Part shown: in pieces, positions 51,200-60,527 of the stretch
How the letters are laid out: each line of letters opens with the position of its first letter
How positions within the stretch are numbered: the stretch's first letter is position 1
Source: Lachnospiraceae bacterium
Lineage (GTDB): Bacteria; Bacillota; Clostridia; Lachnospirales; Lachnospiraceae
Direction: 5' to 3'
DNA: 64,000 nucleotides
Assembly: GCA_021199655.1 (NCBI GenBank)
Contig: JAJQHQ010000101.1
Span: forward strand, 98,274-162,273
The notes under the pieces: generated by a model
Database searches by the model: none
Told to the model about the DNA's origin: nothing
The model's input: the letters and a program-made list of their open reading frames with translations, nothing else
Program-made: the position numbers and the translations under genes

Positions 51200-52172
51200 C
51201 TCTGCTTTCCGGCTCCAGTTTCCAGTACCAGACGTATCTTTTACGGTATGCCGTTACCCCAATTTCTTTTGCAGCCCTGCGCACCGTACGTTCGCTGACA
51301 TTTAAATTCTTCATCGTATCAATAATAGCATTTGCCGGAACATCATCCGCTGTCAGCATCAGGCGGATAATATTTTTCACACGCCATATCTTTGTTTTGC
51401 GTTCAGGTTCCATCAATTCCACTCGGTCATCCATAGCTCTTACAGAACATCTGCCGATCCACTGGAATCCCACATCAGAATCTATGATAAAAGCCACCGA
51501 ACCACCTTCAGGAGCAAGGCTTGATTTGATCTGGCTAAGGTAACGGATGTCTGGCATCTGTCTATCCCTCGTAACCATCAACACACTCCGCGCGATTGCC
51601 GCAATATCAATGCTCCCCAATCCCCTGTATAAGCTCTTTCCTCCCGCCGATTTATTCAAATGCCCAATCAATACAACAGCGCATTTATATTTCTCTGCAA
51701 TTTTGGCCAGGTTCCCCATCACTGCGCGCGCCTTCACTGCACTGTGCATTTCGCCGTCTTGGGTAAAAAAAGCCTGCACCGGATCAATGATGAGCAGCCT
51801 TGCCTCAAGCAGACGGATTGTTTCCTCAATCCTTTTGTCCGTCAGCCGCAGTGGTTCTTTCTCTGAACAGGATATAAAGGCGATCCTGCTACAATCAGCA
51901 CCCGCCTGTTCCATCCGCGGTTTTACCGTATCCCCTACGTTATCTTCTGCACACTGGTAAATGACATTCTGTGCCGCCGATATTAGTGTTCCATCCGGTA
52001 GCCTCCCACCTGTGGAAAGGCTTGCAGCAAGATGTATCATACATGTTGACTTTCCATCACCCGGGTCTCCCTGCAGAAGTGTCACTTTACCATAGGGAAT
52101 ATAGGGATACCACAACCAGTCAACCTGCTGGCGCTCTACAGATGAATATAGTTGATACGGGTTATTCTCCAT
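51186..52172 (-). CDS. RepA-like RecA-fold ATPase with C-terminal winged helix
   Basis: The 328-residue protein has Walker A LLQGDPGDGKSTCMIHLAAS, Walker B EARLLIIDPVQAFF and VVLIGHLNKSAGGKSLYRGL, the pattern of RepA/RegA-like hexameric ATPases found on plasmids and integrative elements. The C-terminal 70 residues (SERTVRRAAKEIGVTAYRKR) look like a winged-helix DNA-binding domain. It may act as replicative helicase or DNA remodeller at the nearby direct repeats. Confidence 0.85.
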   Translation of the reverse strand: MENNPYQLYSSVERQQVDWLWYPYIPYGKVTLLQGDPGDGKSTCMIHLAASLSTGGRLPDGTLISAAQNVIYQCAEDNVGDTVKPRMEQAGADCSRIAFISCSEKEPLRLTDKRIEETIRLLEARLLIIDPVQAFFTQDGEMHSAVKARAVMGNLAKIAEKYKCAVVLIGHLNKSAGGKSLYRGLGSIDIAAIARSVLMVTRDRQMPDIRYLSQIKSSLAPEGGSVAFIIDSDVGFQWIGRCSVRAMDDRVELMEPERKTKIWRVKNIIRLMLTADDVPANAIIDTMKNLNVSERTVRRAAKEIGVTAYRKRYVWYWKLEPESRDGNE

Positions 52173-52193
52173 CTTTCCACATTCCTTGTACTT

Positions 52194-52502
52194 TCACTGT
52201 TTTTTCAAGCGCCTGTTCTTAGCCGTCATATCCGCCACGAGTTCTGAAATCAGGCCAATCTCAAAAGCGGTCAGCCCGCTCACATCTATCGTCGTATTAG
52301 AATCACAGCCCAAAAGATAATCCGTGCTCACATGGAATATCTCAGCTATCCTGATCAGGATGTCAAAGCACGGCTGTCTGTCATCATTTTCATACGCACT
52401 GATTGCTCTTTTATTTACGTCCAGCAATGCTGCCAGCTGCTGTTGTTTTAAATTGTTCTTCAGCCTTAACTGTTTAAGCCTGCTCCCGAATGTCTCCTTC
52501 AT
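52194..52502 (-). CDS. XRE-family repressor of the element
   Basis: ATG at 52502 (102 residues) follows AGAAGG. The Cro/CI helix-turn-helix is LKQQQLAALLDVNKRAISAY; FDILIRIAEIFHVSTDYLLG is the family continuation. It is the first gene of the element's minus-strand operon and probably represses it through the palindrome at 52574-52588. Confidence 0.9.
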   Translation of the reverse strand: MKETFGSRLKQLRLKNNLKQQQLAALLDVNKRAISAYENDDRQPCFDILIRIAEIFHVSTDYLLGCDSNTTIDVSGLTAFEIGLISELVADMTAKNRRLKKQ

Positions 52503-52556
52503 GTGCATTTACCTTCTGTGCATCATGGCAGGAACACAGCCATTTTTTCTGTGTGT

Positions 52557-52588
52557 ATCATAACAAAAAACAGTCCGCATTTGGCGGA
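52557..52588 (-). promoter_or_regulatory. Candidate promoter and operator of the recombinase operon
   Basis: On the minus strand a TATGAT -10 (52562-52557) is followed upstream by the palindrome TCCGC-N5-GCGGA (52574-52588), lying in the spacer/-35 region. The -35 itself is poor. Confidence 0.4.
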
Positions 52589-52774
52589 TTCCATTCGCCT
52601 TTTCGTGGACTATTTGCTGTTCTATGCCTATCATGCACCACCTTCATCTAAAATAAGGAAGGCAGCACCCGCTCCATATAACCCGCTGCCAGTGCTTCTA
52701 ACGTTAAAAAGCCGCCGGAGTCGCATAAAACCTGTGTTTTCGCGCCTTTCCACATCCTTTGGGACGGATTTTTC

Positions 52775-52889
52775 TGGCAGTCTTACCCCATGGTTGTGAC
52801 AGTCTTACGTGCTTATTTGAACTTTATGCGGCTTTTTTGGCAGTCTTACGTAAAAAATGGCAGTCTTAGAAGCAAAATTGGCAGTCTTA
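52775..52889 (+). repeat. Five phased direct repeats (iteron-like)
   Basis: The motif TGGCAGTCTTAC (once TGACAGTCTTAC, twice ending TTAG or TTAA) starts at 52775, 52797, 52838, 52858 and 52879. The steps are 22, 41, 20 and 21 bases, that is about two or four helical turns, so all copies face the same side of the DNA. It lies in the 520-base gap between the repressor gene and the plus-strand HTH gene, beside a RepA-like ATPase gene. This suits a replication origin or a protein-binding array. Confidence 0.75.
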
Positions 52890-53025
52890 ATCGTAAAGGG
52901 CAGTTGCATTTTTTACAGCGCCTTCCAAATGTTATTTTACCGGAACGGGTGAATACATTCACCCTATAATTTCATCCGGCACAAAATTATAATGGGAACA
53001 TCTTGAAGAAAGGGGATGGCCGCAG

Positions 53026-53247
53026 ATGTTCAGCTTTGAGCCGCTCTGGGAAACCATGAAAAGAAAAGGCATATCGCAGTATGACCTGCTCACCGGCGGC
53101 ATTGACAAACGCACATTAGACCAACTGCGCCATAACCGGAATATTACAATACTGACACTTGCGAAGATATGTAATATCATCCAATGTACCCCGAACGAAG
53201 TTGTACGAATTAATCTGGATAGTCCAACAGAGGCTGAAAAACAATAA
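53026..53247 (+). CDS. Small Cro/CI-type HTH protein
   Basis: The 73-residue protein (KGISQYDLLTGGIDKRTLDQ, ILTLAKICNIIQCTPNEVVR) is a complete single HTH domain of the XRE type common on Clostridia mobile elements. A GAAAGGGG site lies 11 bases before ATG. It is the only plus-strand gene of the element and may counter the minus-strand repressor. Confidence 0.85.
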   Translation: MFSFEPLWETMKRKGISQYDLLTGGIDKRTLDQLRHNRNITILTLAKICNIIQCTPNEVVRINLDSPTEAEKQ

Positions 53248-53286
53248 CACTATGTATCAAAAAATGTAATGCTGCAACCAAGAATA

Positions 53287-53333
53287 AAAACTCCAACCAG
53301 CCGTTCTATAAAAACGGTATTGGTTGGAGTTTT
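53287..53333. terminator. Strong bidirectional terminator at the right end of the element
   Basis: Perfect 13-base arms AAAACTCCAACCA and TGGTTGGAGTTTT with a further inner stem GCCGTT/AACGGT. It ends the plus-strand HTH gene's transcript. The following 195 bases (53334-53528) hold no credible gene. Confidence 0.9.
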
Positions 53334-53528
53334 CCGTTCGTTTTGTTTTAAATTCCTTCTTTGGTGCTTGCCGTGGTAGGAAGCTTCCTTATTTGTCGCA
53401 GATAGCCATCGATAACGGACATCTGTGCCATTACAGTCTGTTTCATATTAAACGGACACACGTATATGATTTCAAAGCATTTGTAAAGGAATTTATTTCA
53501 AATTCTTGCCATTCAACATTTATAAGCT

Positions 53529-54407
53529 CTACCATTCCTCTCTCCATGCTTCTACTTCATTACGCGACGGAATCGAGTCTGCTGCCCCTTTATGTGTGCA
53601 CGCCAAACTAGCGGCTTTTGAAGCAAATGCCATCGCTTTCTCGAGAGAGCTCCCCCTTGCGAGTTCCCCAGCAAGACTTCCGCAGAACGTGTCACCTGCT
53701 CCGGTTGTGTCAACCACATTAACAGATATACAAGGAAATCTCTTCGTTATTTTTTCATCAGAGTATTCATACCCGTTACTCCCAAGCGTTGTAATAGCTT
53801 TTTTAATTCCTTTTTCAAAAAGCAACTGCTTTCCGCCAAGCAATTGAAGTTCGTTTTCATTTGGCATAATCATATCAACATATTGAAAATATTTTGTAAT
53901 TTCTTGATTTGCGGGTGCAGGATTAAGGATAGTAACCAGTCCTTTTTCCTTAGCCTGTTTCAATCCATAGCCAATAACCTCTACTGGATTCTCAAGCTGA
54001 GTCAAATATAGGTCCCCTTCTTCTGCCTCCAACAGTACGGCATCAACGTCCTCTTTGCTCAATTTTGCATTTGCTCCTTTTTCGAGAATAATTCTGTTCT
54101 CACCACCTGTAAGCAAAATAACTGCAGTTCCGGTCTGACTGTCTGCAATTTCTCGGACATGTCTCACATCTGTCCCTGACTCCTGAAGGTTCGCAAGAAG
54201 GGATTTACCAAACTCATCTGCACCTACGCATCCACACATAAGCACATGTCCTCCCAATCTGGACGCTGCTACAGCCTGATTTGCCCCTTTCCCGCCAAAG
54301 CTTACCATAAAATCACTGCCTGTAAGGGTCTCTCCCTCTTTAGGGCAATATGGAGCTGAAATACTAATATCCGTATTGAGGCTACCCACTATAATTATTT
54401 TTTTCAT
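53529..54407 (-). CDS. rbsK: Ribokinase
   Basis: The 292-residue PfkB kinase has the ribokinase start IIVGSLNTDISISAPYCPKE, the substrate motif FGGKGANQAVAASRLGG, NPAPANQEITKYFQYVDMIM, NENE, and the catalytic/anion-hole motif VDTTGAGDTFCGSLAGEL. It phosphorylates ribose to ribose-5-phosphate with ATP. It is the last gene of the seven-gene operon and fixes its product as ribose or a close relative. ATG follows GAGGTGAG. Length equals the family norm. Confidence 0.93.
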   Translation of the reverse strand: MKKIIIVGSLNTDISISAPYCPKEGETLTGSDFMVSFGGKGANQAVAASRLGGHVLMCGCVGADEFGKSLLANLQESGTDVRHVREIADSQTGTAVILLTGGENRIILEKGANAKLSKEDVDAVLLEAEEGDLYLTQLENPVEVIGYGLKQAKEKGLVTILNPAPANQEITKYFQYVDMIMPNENELQLLGGKQLLFEKGIKKAITTLGSNGYEYSDEKITKRFPCISVNVVDTTGAGDTFCGSLAGELARGSSLEKAMAFASKAASLACTHKGAADSIPSRNEVEAWREEW

Positions 54408-54423
54408 CTCTCACCTCACATTT

Positions 54424-56544
54424 TCAGTTTATCGTTATCGAAAACTCAGCAACAGTTTGCTCTCCGTCCTCTCCAATAATCAGTATTTTCATACCATCCT
54501 CTAGGTTACTCTCTTCTGTCAGTTCACTATTATCACTGTTAACAATTGTTATTGAATAATCACCATAACAATAAACGTTTTCAAGAAAATATGTAACGGT
54601 CATTCCTTCTGTCACAGTGATAGTATCTGCCCCAAAACTGATACTATCCGTATCAAGTGTTGCGATTATATCCGCTGGCTCTATAGTTTTGGACGGTGAC
54701 AGCTCTTCCTCGCTGGTTTCATACAATGTCACTGCTCCAACATTCATACCGCCCAACCATTCGCCGAAAGTGGAATCCACTATATCAACCGCACCATACT
54801 CCGAGCCTATAAAGATTGTATACTCACCACTCTCCGGTACTGAGAAAATTAATGTAATCGGATGATAGAACCAGTTGCTCACCGGGGATACAACAACATT
54901 CTGTTTTGCTACGACATTGATCTCTTCCAAATCGCTCCATATGAATTCCTCATCCGTCACAATAGAAGATATCTTCGACCATAGATCATTATCATTCCCT
55001 TCTATAACCATAATAGATGCCGGGGAATTCAACGAAGTTCCTGACCAATCCGCCAAGTATGAAACGACATACGCCGTAACCTTATAAAGTTTTCCAGCTT
55101 CAAGATCGACACTCTGCATGATTCCATTATATGGATACCACTCATTCATCCAAAAACTTCCATACAGATAAGGGCTGTCCGTCTGATACCCGCTTTCTCC
55201 ATTTATAGTTAAATACCAGTCATCCTCAGATTCCAAGTCTCCATTAGAAAGTAAATTAGTCTTCCCATCCGGCAAATCCAGCATGTGCTCATAAAATGCA
55301 CAATCATCAACGTACAGACAATTGCCCCACTGTCCTCCTGCAGCTGATTTAAATTCAATATAAGGATACACTACAGAATTTTCACCGGTATTTATCATAG
55401 TGCCAAACGTCTTATAACAGGCAACTGAAATATCGGAACCAGAAATGGTTTCTGATGAAAGAACGGTAGTTCCATCTTCTCCCAAGACGCCAATGGTAAC
55501 CTGTTGAATTCCCTGAGCACTTACATCATCTTCTTCCTGTCTCATGGCATCACCATATTTAGAAAGATTTACATAGAATGAATAATTTGTATTTTCTTTA
55601 ACCGTAACTTCCTGCGTAATAGTAATATTATCTTCCAAGGTGAAACCTTCTTTTGCAGCAAGATACAGTGTATTGCGTCCTTCTATTTGCTTATCCTGTG
55701 TAGAAAGCATATAAGTAGAAACATCCAGAGCATCAATTCCAATTTCAGCACCGACGCTTTCATTTGATAATGCACTCCAACCGTTTAACGGATCTACACC
55801 TGTACTATCCTCAAAACCGGCATTCTGCAACAAGTTTGAAGATTCTTCCGGAATATTACTTCCCTCGTACGTCATAGTCACATCATCAATAATAATATCC
55901 GACTTTTCCTGACGGATAAAAAGTCGTACTGTAGTTTCATCACCAGTCGTAAAACTAGCGGAATAAAGTGTATAATTTGAAAATTCATCGTCGTCAATGG
56001 TCAAATGCGTATCATCATCATTATGATCAACGTCTACAGAATTATCTCCCCATCTGTGCAGCTGTCCATAAATCGTTTCATTCTCTCTCTCCTCAGACGC
56101 GATTCCAAAAAAGAGTGCGTTTAGATAATCCGTTCTCACACGCAAAGTTACATAATACGTTGTATTGGGAAGTACAGTTATCGTTTGTGATATTTCAGGA
56201 TAACCGCTTTTATTTCCGGGTGACTGGAGCCTAACTGCCTGTTCACCTGTATAAGAATCCTCTACCAGTGTTACGCTTCCTCCGGTTCCTGCTGCTTCCG
56301 AATCAATATCAACATTCCATGCCCCTATCGTAGCGTTTTCCTCGTCATAAGAAACATTTTCGAAGCTACCATCTTTGACAAGATTTGCCGTAAGTACTGT
56401 AGTTTCCTCCGATACAGTTTCTTCGCTGGTTCCATAGGCACTCACAATCGCTGTTGATGAAGCTACAGATGCTAAAACAATAGATGCAGAAAGCATCACT
56501 CTCAGTCCTGCACAATACATTTTTTCAAACATTCTTTTTTTCAT
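54424..56544 (-). CDS. Secreted protein with three carbohydrate-binding-like modules
   Basis: The 706-residue protein has a signal peptide (about 1-36, cleavage near IVSAYG). Three jelly-roll modules in tandem each begin with the CBM4/9/22-like pattern: NLVKDGSFENV (about 54), NLLQNAGFEDS (about 235) and NLLSNGDLESEDDW (about 435); each ends with an IIDDVT or YVDDCAF strand. The last 75 residues form a small beta domain (ITVTEGMTVTYFLENVYCYG). No catalytic domain or LPxTG anchor is seen. It may hold the polymer or glycoconjugate attacked by the secreted hydrolase. Confidence 0.75.
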   Translation of the reverse strand: MKKRMFEKMYCAGLRVMLSASIVLASVASSTAIVSAYGTSEETVSEETTVLTANLVKDGSFENVSYDEENATIGAWNVDIDSEAAGTGGSVTLVEDSYTGEQAVRLQSPGNKSGYPEISQTITVLPNTTYYVTLRVRTDYLNALFFGIASEERENETIYGQLHRWGDNSVDVDHNDDDTHLTIDDDEFSNYTLYSASFTTGDETTVRLFIRQEKSDIIIDDVTMTYEGSNIPEESSNLLQNAGFEDSTGVDPLNGWSALSNESVGAEIGIDALDVSTYMLSTQDKQIEGRNTLYLAAKEGFTLEDNITITQEVTVKENTNYSFYVNLSKYGDAMRQEEDDVSAQGIQQVTIGVLGEDGTTVLSSETISGSDISVACYKTFGTMINTGENSVVYPYIEFKSAAGGQWGNCLYVDDCAFYEHMLDLPDGKTNLLSNGDLESEDDWYLTINGESGYQTDSPYLYGSFWMNEWYPYNGIMQSVDLEAGKLYKVTAYVVSYLADWSGTSLNSPASIMVIEGNDNDLWSKISSIVTDEEFIWSDLEEINVVAKQNVVVSPVSNWFYHPITLIFSVPESGEYTIFIGSEYGAVDIVDSTFGEWLGGMNVGAVTLYETSEEELSPSKTIEPADIIATLDTDSISFGADTITVTEGMTVTYFLENVYCYGDYSITIVNSDNSELTEESNLEDGMKILIIGEDGEQTVAEFSITIN

Positions 56545-56663
56545 GATTATACCTTTTCCTTTCTTCTGTGAATTAAAATAGTAACTGGCCTAAGTTTTGC
56601 TTTTGTCGTTTTACTTTTCACCATTTTCATTTCTGCATCAGACAACAGTATGACGGCTTAATG

Positions 56664-58490
56664 TTATAATACCGGGGATACCACAAAATCATCGAGTCTT
56701 ATATAATCCGAATCGTTTTCACCCGTAAGTTGGATACCAATCTGAAAGTCTGTAAAATTACCTGTATTAAACGTTAGGGTGACTTGTTTCCAGTCTTCCG
56801 TAACCTCGCACACCTGTGAACGGAGTTTCAGTCCTTCACTGTTCCATACGGTCAATTCTGTCTGAGACATAAAGTCACTGTTTCCCTGTACCATACAAGT
56901 GAGAGTATAATTTGTATTTGCTTCCAGCGATCTGGTCGTTACATTCTTAAGTACTACTGTCTCGCCCTGTATAGCTGTAAGTTTTACATTAGACAAGCCA
57001 GTATAGGCCGTTTGCTCCATACACTCTATCATAGTTGCCGAAGAGTCACTTACAGACCATCCATTCGTTAATGATCCAGCCACTCCGTTTTTCTGGCAGG
57101 TTTCAAAACCTGGTTCACTGATATAACGCAACTGCGCCATTTCTTCCTCCGAATAAACGATCGGTTCTCCTAGTTCTTCCTGGGTTACTGTTTTACCACA
57201 TTGATACGCTTCAATTTCCGACACAGTTGCAGATTCAGGTATTACTAGGCTCAATACTCCATCCACGGAAACCACCTGGCCTCCCTGCTCAAGTACTATC
57301 TCCTGAACCAGTTCAACACACTGATCGACAATATCATCAATTGTACTTTGAGTATACTTAAAGTACTGCGTATCAATCACACCATCTTTTATCTGCGTTT
57401 CCAATCCATCCCAACCGGAAATGACGGAGAGAATTCCCGCAGTTGCGGCAGCGGTAGAATCACAGTCATTCGCGCACTGCACAGTCAGTTTTGTTGATTT
57501 TTCAATATCTCCTTCTCCGTAAAGAAGTCCAATGACGGTAAAAGCAGAACAGACCTTTGCATCCAAAAGTAAATCATTTGGCCATTCAATCCATTGATAT
57601 TCGGAACCAGATGCCTCGTCTGTGCCATAAACCCACTTTTGCATAATTGCTTCATAATTTCTCTCCGCACTCAAACCAGCCTCTTTATTATCCAAAACAT
57701 CCTGAATAATCTGAGCAGACCAAGAATCCGACGGTATTGCATTAAGACCGGCCTGAATTATCTGATTGATATCCGATGTGAAAAATGCACTCCCATACAT
57801 AGCCGCAATAAACTGCGCTGCGTATATTCCATCTCCATAACAGCAAATACTGGCAACCTTCTCAATCATCTCATTAGACACACCCGTCATGTTCAGGCCA
57901 AGATAACCGGCAAATGACGAGCCACATTGATAACTATTTCCGTCCGAAAAAGCATTTGTATAATATCCTGTAGCCTGTTTCGGATATCCGGAATACGGCG
58001 GAGCAAAGCCTCTGGCCAAAACATCATTATTAGAGCCATCCCAAAATTCAAAGCCTTTATTGTACATATAGATTCCAAGTTCCCTGCTCTCAACATCGAG
58101 CCCTAATTCTGAAAAAGCTTCAATAGCTGTCATAGAGAGGTAAACATCATCCTGGTCATAACCATTAGAAATCTGTTTATTTTCCCAGGATGGAAGATTT
58201 TCCTCTGAAATCCAGTCTTTTGAACAAAATTCATATTGTTGTCCCGTTTCAAAATCGGCATATCCATATGCAACTCCTGCCATAGTACCTGCGATTCCAC
58301 CTTTTACCTTGTCCCTGTATTCATCCAATGAAATAATCACGCTATTCTCAGGTAAATCAATCGCAGAAACTTCTTCGCTTTCATAAGCCAAAGCAATCCC
58401 TGTATCGAATTTCACAGAAAGACAAATACTCAATGCAAAAAGTATTACCGACAATCCTACTCCTATCTGTTTTTTTCCTTTCAAATTCAT
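56664..58490 (-). CDS. Secreted ADP-ribosylglycohydrolase-family protein with C-terminal binding module
   Basis: ATG at 58490 lies within GGAGGTGATG; a TTG two codons later is better spaced and is an alternative. The protein has about 608 residues. Residues 1-35 are a signal peptide or anchor (QIGVGLSVILFALSICLSVK). The PF03747 fold follows: KVKGGIAGTMAGVAYGYADF, NGYDQDDVYLSMTAIEAFSE (metal-site acidic cluster), CYGDGIYAAQFIAAMYGSAF and CANDCDSTAAATAGILSVIS (second metal cluster). The last 140 residues are a jelly-roll module (ANTNYTLTCMVQGNSDF, DYIRLDDFVVS). Family members remove ADP-ribose from proteins or small molecules and most known ones are cytoplasmic, so secretion is unusual. Confidence 0.82.
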   Translation of the reverse strand: MNLKGKKQIGVGLSVILFALSICLSVKFDTGIALAYESEEVSAIDLPENSVIISLDEYRDKVKGGIAGTMAGVAYGYADFETGQQYEFCSKDWISEENLPSWENKQISNGYDQDDVYLSMTAIEAFSELGLDVESRELGIYMYNKGFEFWDGSNNDVLARGFAPPYSGYPKQATGYYTNAFSDGNSYQCGSSFAGYLGLNMTGVSNEMIEKVASICCYGDGIYAAQFIAAMYGSAFFTSDINQIIQAGLNAIPSDSWSAQIIQDVLDNKEAGLSAERNYEAIMQKWVYGTDEASGSEYQWIEWPNDLLLDAKVCSAFTVIGLLYGEGDIEKSTKLTVQCANDCDSTAAATAGILSVISGWDGLETQIKDGVIDTQYFKYTQSTIDDIVDQCVELVQEIVLEQGGQVVSVDGVLSLVIPESATVSEIEAYQCGKTVTQEELGEPIVYSEEEMAQLRYISEPGFETCQKNGVAGSLTNGWSVSDSSATMIECMEQTAYTGLSNVKLTAIQGETVVLKNVTTRSLEANTNYTLTCMVQGNSDFMSQTELTVWNSEGLKLRSQVCEVTEDWKQVTLTFNTGNFTDFQIGIQLTGENDSDYIRLDDFVVSPVL

Positions 58491-58509
58491 CACCTCCAAT
58501 CTACTCCTT

Positions 58510-60527
58510 TTATAACGTTTCTTTCAGATCAACACGTTTCAGTTTTACCACGCTTCCACCTCCCACATATACTCCTACACATCCATTTCTGATTTCCAAA
58601 GGGAAATCAAAGATCATTTTCCCATTGATTCTCACCTGTAAACACCCATTTGCATTTCGCATCCATATTTCTACTTGCTTTCCAGTCTCTAACAGATATG
58701 GTTCTCTTGCCAGTACCTCTTCTCCAAACTGGTACTCAATAAGCATCACTTCTCCTTTCTGAAATATAAGTCTCCTCTGTTTTCCTGCGCCGCGCACTCC
58801 AAACAGAATTCCCATTGTATCGCCTATGACTGGCGTCATAAATGTTTTCATTTCAAAATTTCCCAGCGGTTTTGATGTATATAACTGCCCATCCTCAAGG
58901 CATCTTCCAGTCAGGTATCCATCTTCCAAGTCCCACACTCCCTTGTAATATGTACACTGGCTGACTTCACGATGTTCTAACGAATACTCTTCCATTTTTT
59001 CTTTCTCAAAATCCACCGCATAATCGACCAATCCTTCAATGGCTAGAAGGCTTACTGTAACTGAACATCCTGGTTTTGCCTGAATTGCCAAGCCTATTTT
59101 GCCAATACAAGAATCCTTCGGCACATCCATTCGCCATACTTTTACGCCAGACGGTGAATAATACCTTTGGCCAGTATGAATATCCTCACAAAAAATTCTA
59201 ACCACAGCCTCTTCCGTCCGGTAATCAGCTCTGAGTGTCTGACCCGGGTAAACCAATGGAGAGAAAGCCGGGTCATAACGGTTATCATAAAGATCATCCT
59301 TCCCATAATACGTCTTTATAAACGCAATGCATTCCGGTGTCTGGGATGTAATCTTTATTTCACCTCCAGTATTTTCCATTTTCGCATTTTCTGCACGCAT
59401 ACCATTCACGGATTTTGGGAGTAAAAAATCAAACTCTTTACAATTTTTATCCCGGTAAACAGCCTTTTCATATTTTCCATGATACCGTTCCCCTTTTAAG
59501 CGTAATGCGTTGCGGAAAACATCATAAGTAAAAGAAGGAATACTCACAATATTCTCATATCCAAGTACGGAAGAGCAAATGGTCGTATCGCGTAGCGGAG
59601 CAATCCATTTGTCGTAATCTACTCCTTTCAGATCTGTCATGACACCCATCACAGTTCCAAGATTACCTGCATTACAGTCCGTATCAAAGCCACTGTAATT
59701 TGCTATTTTGAGCGTTCTGCAAAAGTCTCCTTCCCCATACAGCAGCGAATATATCATAATTGCTGCATTCGGGATAATGTGGCAGTTTCCGCCATATTTA
59801 TCCTTCCAGTAATTTTTTTTAATATATTCAAAGCAAGCTTCAACGCTACCGTCATTCTCGTAAAATCGAACAATATCTCTTACCATGTTTGCATAAAGAG
59901 AACTCTCCGGAATGACAGATAGAGCATGCGTGATTATTTCTTTTATGCTTTCACCGTAAAACGCCGCACTGATCAGGGCAGCTACAAATCTGCCGCCATC
60001 TACTGCAACTCCGTCATGAGAAACCCGCGCTGCAATTTCAGCCAGTCTGGCAGCCTCCTGATAATCGTATGGAGAAACCAATCCCCATACATCACTGAAT
60101 ATCTGGCCTCCAATTTGTTCCGCTAGTACCTTCCCGTTCTGTTTTATGCTTCCACTCTGCGGCGGCATAATTCCTTTCTGCAGATTCAGATAGGCAGTAT
60201 GCTCCTCCGAGACTCCATATCCGCCCCACCAGTAAAACCCATGTTCATACGGAACATAATTAAGCCAGCACTGTCTTATATCTTCATAGCCGTAGTTATT
60301 AATATCTTCACATTCACTCAGCGCCCGAAAAAAAACACTGGCCCGTTGCTGTCATCATCAGCAGCAAAGTCATGATAATCCACAAAATACCCATCTTTGC
60401 CTCCATATAACCTGACAATGTCTTCACTATTAAACATTTCAACCGGCGCGCCATAACGTATTCCGATACACTTTCCAAGCCATCCATGATATATTTTTTC
60501 GATATCTCTGTCTGTTAATCTATTCAT
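58510..60527 (-). pseudogene. Cytoplasmic ADP-ribosylglycohydrolase-family protein, frameshifted at a T8 run
   Basis: ATG 60527 follows the MalG stop directly. The first 69 codons (RDIEKIYHGWLGKCIGIRYG, YHDFAADDDSNGPVFFF) end after a T8 run (60335-60328 on the minus strand); adding one T rejoins the frame as FFFRALSECEDINNYGYEDI and runs to the stop at 58510, about 672 residues. Metal motifs DDDSN and SGFDTDCNAGNLGTVMGV mark the ADP-ribosylglycohydrolase family. The C-terminal 200 residues are a laminin-G/jelly-roll-like domain. There is no signal peptide. If the T8 is real, the protein is broken or made by slippage; a homopolymer sequencing error is equally possible. Confidence 0.8.

Noticed and set aside
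53324..53611. 95-codon frame on the plus strand
   Set aside because: It starts in a terminator and runs antisense into ribokinase; no family features.
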